A DNA stretch of 64,000 bases from Streptomyces sabulosicollis (GTDB taxonomy: Bacteria > Actinomycetota > Actinomycetes > Streptomycetales > Streptomycetaceae). The notes under the pieces are model-generated. The model was given only the letters and a program-made list of their open reading frames with translations. It had not been told where the DNA came from and made no database searches. Every line of letters begins with the position of its first letter. Position 1 is the first letter of the stretch. Both the position numbers and the translations under genes were made by a program. This document shows positions 61,715-64,000 of this stretch, piece by piece. Location of the stretch: NCBI RefSeq assembly GCF_016103465.1, contig NZ_JAEEAP010000001.1:21895-85894 (forward strand), read 5' to 3'.

Positions 61715-63900
61715 CTAACGCAAGGTGGGGGACGCGTCGGCGGCGTCGCTGTCGCCACGCGCCAGCGCGGCGCCGAGCTGGGCGCGGGCCTGCTCGTCGC
61801 GCTCACCGGTGCTCGCCGCGACCGCCTCGGCCCTGACGTGGTAGACGACGGCTTCGCCAGGACGCCCGGCCCCGCGCAGCGCCTCACCCAGGCCGTTGAG
61901 CGCGGACGCCTCGCCGTAGCGCTCGCCGTTCGTACGGAACAGGCGCAGGGCCTGGCGGTGGTGGTCGGCGGCCACGAGAGGCAGCCCCTGCCGCAGATAC
62001 ACATCCCCCAGACCGGTCATCGCGTATCCCTGCCCCCCGTGGTGGCCGAACCGGCGAAAGAGTTCGAGGGCCTGACCGTGGTGGTCGGCTGCCGCCTCGT
62101 AACGGCCCTGGCGGAGACACACGGTGCCGAGGTTGGTCAGCGTCCGGGCCCGGCCGATCTGGTCGCCCGTCACGCCGTGCAGCTCCAGTGCCCGGCGCTG
62201 ATAGGCGTCGGCCAGGTCGTACTCCCCCTGGCGCTGGCACACATTGCCGAGGTTGGTCAGGGTGCGGGCCTGGCCGACCCGGTCGGCCAGTTCCTCGTAC
62301 AGCGACAGGGCCTGCTGGTGGCAGTGCGCGGCGGACGGGTAGTCGCCCGACCGCCAGTGCACATTGCCCAGATTGGACAGCGTACGGGCCTGGCCAGCAC
62401 GGTCGCCCGAGGCGCGATGGAGGACCAGGGCCTGCCGCAGGTGGACGGCGGCCGATCGGTACGCGCCGAGCCGCCAGTGGACGACGCCGAGGTTGGTCAG
62501 TGCGTGGGCCCGGTCGGCGCGGTCCCCGATGTGCTCGGCCGCGCGCAGCGCGTGGGTGTGGAACGACAGCGCCTCCATGTGGTGGCCGCCGTCCAGGTGG
62601 CGGAAGAGCACGGCGGCCAGGCGCACGGCGTAGTCGGCCCGGTGTCCGTCCGCGGCCCTGGCGCAGACCGAGCTCATGACGGGGATCTCGGCGGACAGCC
62701 AGGCCCGCGCCGCCGCCTGGCCCCGCATCGGCGGGGCCGATGCCGCCGTGGGCGCGGGGCCGGGGCGGTGGTGCCGCTCGGCCGGGTAGAGCGTGTCCAT
62801 CGCCGCGGTGGCACCGGCCAGATAGTGGTCGAGCAGGCGGAGGCCGGCCGCTTGGCGGTCCGCCCGCTCGTCGTACCTGAGCGACAGGCGGTCCGCGTAG
62901 GCGCGCAGGAGGTCGTGCATGGCGTACCGCCCGGGCCCGGAGGACCGCACCAGATGGGCCCGGGTCAGCAGGGCGAGCCGGCTGCCGGCCCGGTCCACGT
63001 CCTCGCCGGTGAGGGCGGCGGTGGCGTGGACGCCGAAGTCCGGCCCCGGGTGCAGGGCGAGCAGCCGGAACGTCCGGGCGGCCGCGGGAGGCAGATGGCG
63101 GTACGACCAGAAGAACACCGATCGCACGGTGGCCCGGGAGTCCCCGCCTGCGTCCAGCAGTTCGAGCCGCCGCTGCTGGTCGCTCAGCTCCGCCACCAGC
63201 TCGGACAAGGTCACTCCCGGGCGGGTGGCGGCCAGTTCGGCCGCCACCCGCAGCGCCAGCGGCAGCCGTGCGCACTGCTCGGCCAGCACGGCGGACGAGG
63301 TGTGGTCCGTCCGGGCCCGGTCGCCGATGAGCAGGCGCAGCAGCGCGGTCGCCTCGGCGGGGACCAGCGGGCCGAGCTCGATCCGCTGGGCGCCGTGCAG
63401 CGCCACCAGACCGGCAAGGCTGTCCCTGCTGGTCACCAGCACCGCGCAGGAGGGTGTGCCCGGCAGCAGCGGGCGCACCTGTTCGACCGAGAGGGCGTTG
63501 TCCAGCACGACGAGCATCCGGCGGTCGGCCATCTCGGTGCGGTAGCGGCTCGCCCGCTCATCCGGGTCGAGGGGGATGTGCCGACCGCTCAGTCCCAGGG
63601 CGCGCAGAAAGCGGGTGAGGGCGTCACCGGAGGACAGCGGCCGGTCCGGGTCGTAGCCGCGCAGATTGACGTACAGCTGCCCGTCGGGAAACCGGTCGCG
63701 TGCCTGATGCGCCCAGTGGACGGCCAGCGCGGTCTTCCCGACGCCGGCGGTTCCGGAGATCACCGAGATGGTCATGGTCGGGGGTCCGGGCGCGATGGTC
63801 GCGGGTCCGGGCGCCCGGAGGTCGGGCCGCTCGTCCCCGGCCCAGGGCCGGTCGAGCGCGGTCAGCTCGGCCGATCGGCCGGTGAAGCCGTAGACGTCCG
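61715..63900 (-). CDS. AfsR-like NB-ARC/TPR regulator, 5' end lost to adapter sequence
   Basis: About 728 real codons. VYGFTGRSAELTALDRPWAG opens an STAND ATPase domain with P-loop ISGTAGVGKTALAVHWAHQA and GQLYVNLRGYDPDRPLSSGD, RMLVVLDNA, and VLVTSRDSLAGLVAL. From about residue 440 there are at least five TPR units (ARTLTNLGNVCQRQGEYDLA and similar). AfsR/SARP-type proteins carry a DNA-binding domain before the P-loop; that part is missing because the sequence turns into adapter at 63902. The apparent start MSRGLGDGYKRQ is translated adapter. It converges on the lasso cluster and may regulate it. Confidence 0.88.
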
Positions 63901-63901
63901 C

Positions 63902-63979
63902 CTGTCTCTTATACCCATCTCCGAGCCCACGAGACAATCGCTAAACTCGTATGCCGTCTTCTGCTTGAAAAAAAAAAAA
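63902..63979. other. Illumina Nextera adapter with index and poly-A (assembly artefact)
   Basis: CTGTCTCTTATACCCATCT (63902-63920, one mismatch to the transposase mosaic end), CCGAGCCCACGAGAC (63921-63935), an 8-nt index (63936-63943), CTCGTATGCCGTCTTCTGCT (from 63946) and 12 A (63968-63979) reproduce the Nextera read-through layout. Not biological sequence. Confidence 0.97.
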
Positions 63980-64000
63980 CGCCAGGCGGCGTTCGACGCC
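63980..64000. other. 21 bp of unplaced sequence beyond the adapter
   Basis: GC-rich bases after the poly-A; they are joined through the adapter, so their adjacency to the rest of the window cannot be trusted. Confidence 0.6.

Noticed and set aside
63900-63937. N-terminus MSRGLGDGYKRQ of the regulator as a real start
   Set aside because: These codons are Nextera adapter sequence; the biological gene continues beyond the assembled data.

Overview
The window is high-GC actinomycete DNA, almost certainly Streptomyces or a close relative. The evidence is strong GC bias at third codon positions, GTG/TTG starts, Tat-secreted glycosidases, and above all a tap-tpg pair (25832-28735). Those two genes encode the telomere-associated and terminal proteins of linear Streptomyces replicons. 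The sequence therefore comes from a linear chromosome or plasmid. The density of decayed genes (12-50 kb) fits a chromosome arm.

Layout. 1-9621: a glycan-degradation operon with GH35 beta-galactosidase (5' cut by the window edge), GH29 alpha-fucosidase, two stand-alone carbohydrate-binding-type proteins and GH89 alpha-N-acetylglucosaminidase. 9886-13992: two divergent regulator/enzyme pairs (XRE with NmrA/SnoaL; MarR with phenolic acid decarboxylase). 14269-20362: a six-gene minus-strand aromatic-catabolism-type operon (VOC protein, FAH hydrolase, two alpha/beta hydrolases, quinone oxidoreductase, FAD hydroxylase) under a divergent IclR regulator. 21.5-24 kb: debris, including a relic of a second tap gene and GNAT and bioF fragments. 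24-29.7 kb: LysR/SDR pair, tpg, tap, SDR. 30-37.3 kb: SMP-30-like secreted protein, dead LLM oxidoreductase, TetR genes with well-defined operators, DinB, a ring-hydroxylase fragment, a membrane protein, a quinone oxidoreductase and a LanC-like relic.

37622-42092: an MfnB-type furan-phosphate synthase in a tight operon with an aldehyde dehydrogenase and a zinc alcohol dehydrogenase, followed by a carboxyl-methyltransferase-type SAM enzyme. This looks like an uncharacterised small furan pathway. 42.1-49.6 kb: AraC relic, AI-2E family transporter, small proteins, GNAT, SDR/LysR pair, an alcohol dehydrogenase lacking its nucleotide-binding motif, a thioredoxin-fold protein and an MFS scrap. 49822-57028: GntR regulator divergent from glyA-soxBDAG (sarcosine oxidation to glycine and one-carbon units). 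57137-61683: a complete lasso-peptide cluster in the order precursor, cyclase, RRE, protease, ABC transporter. Its 42-residue precursor gene is easily missed. A convergent NB-ARC/TPR regulator (61715-63900) is cut off by an Illumina Nextera adapter with poly-A (63902-63979), so the right edge of the window is an assembly artefact.

The two best candidates for new biology are the lasso peptide (predicted core of 19 residues, W1 to D9 ring) and the MfnB-type furan operon. All functional calls are from reading the sequence; no database search was run.
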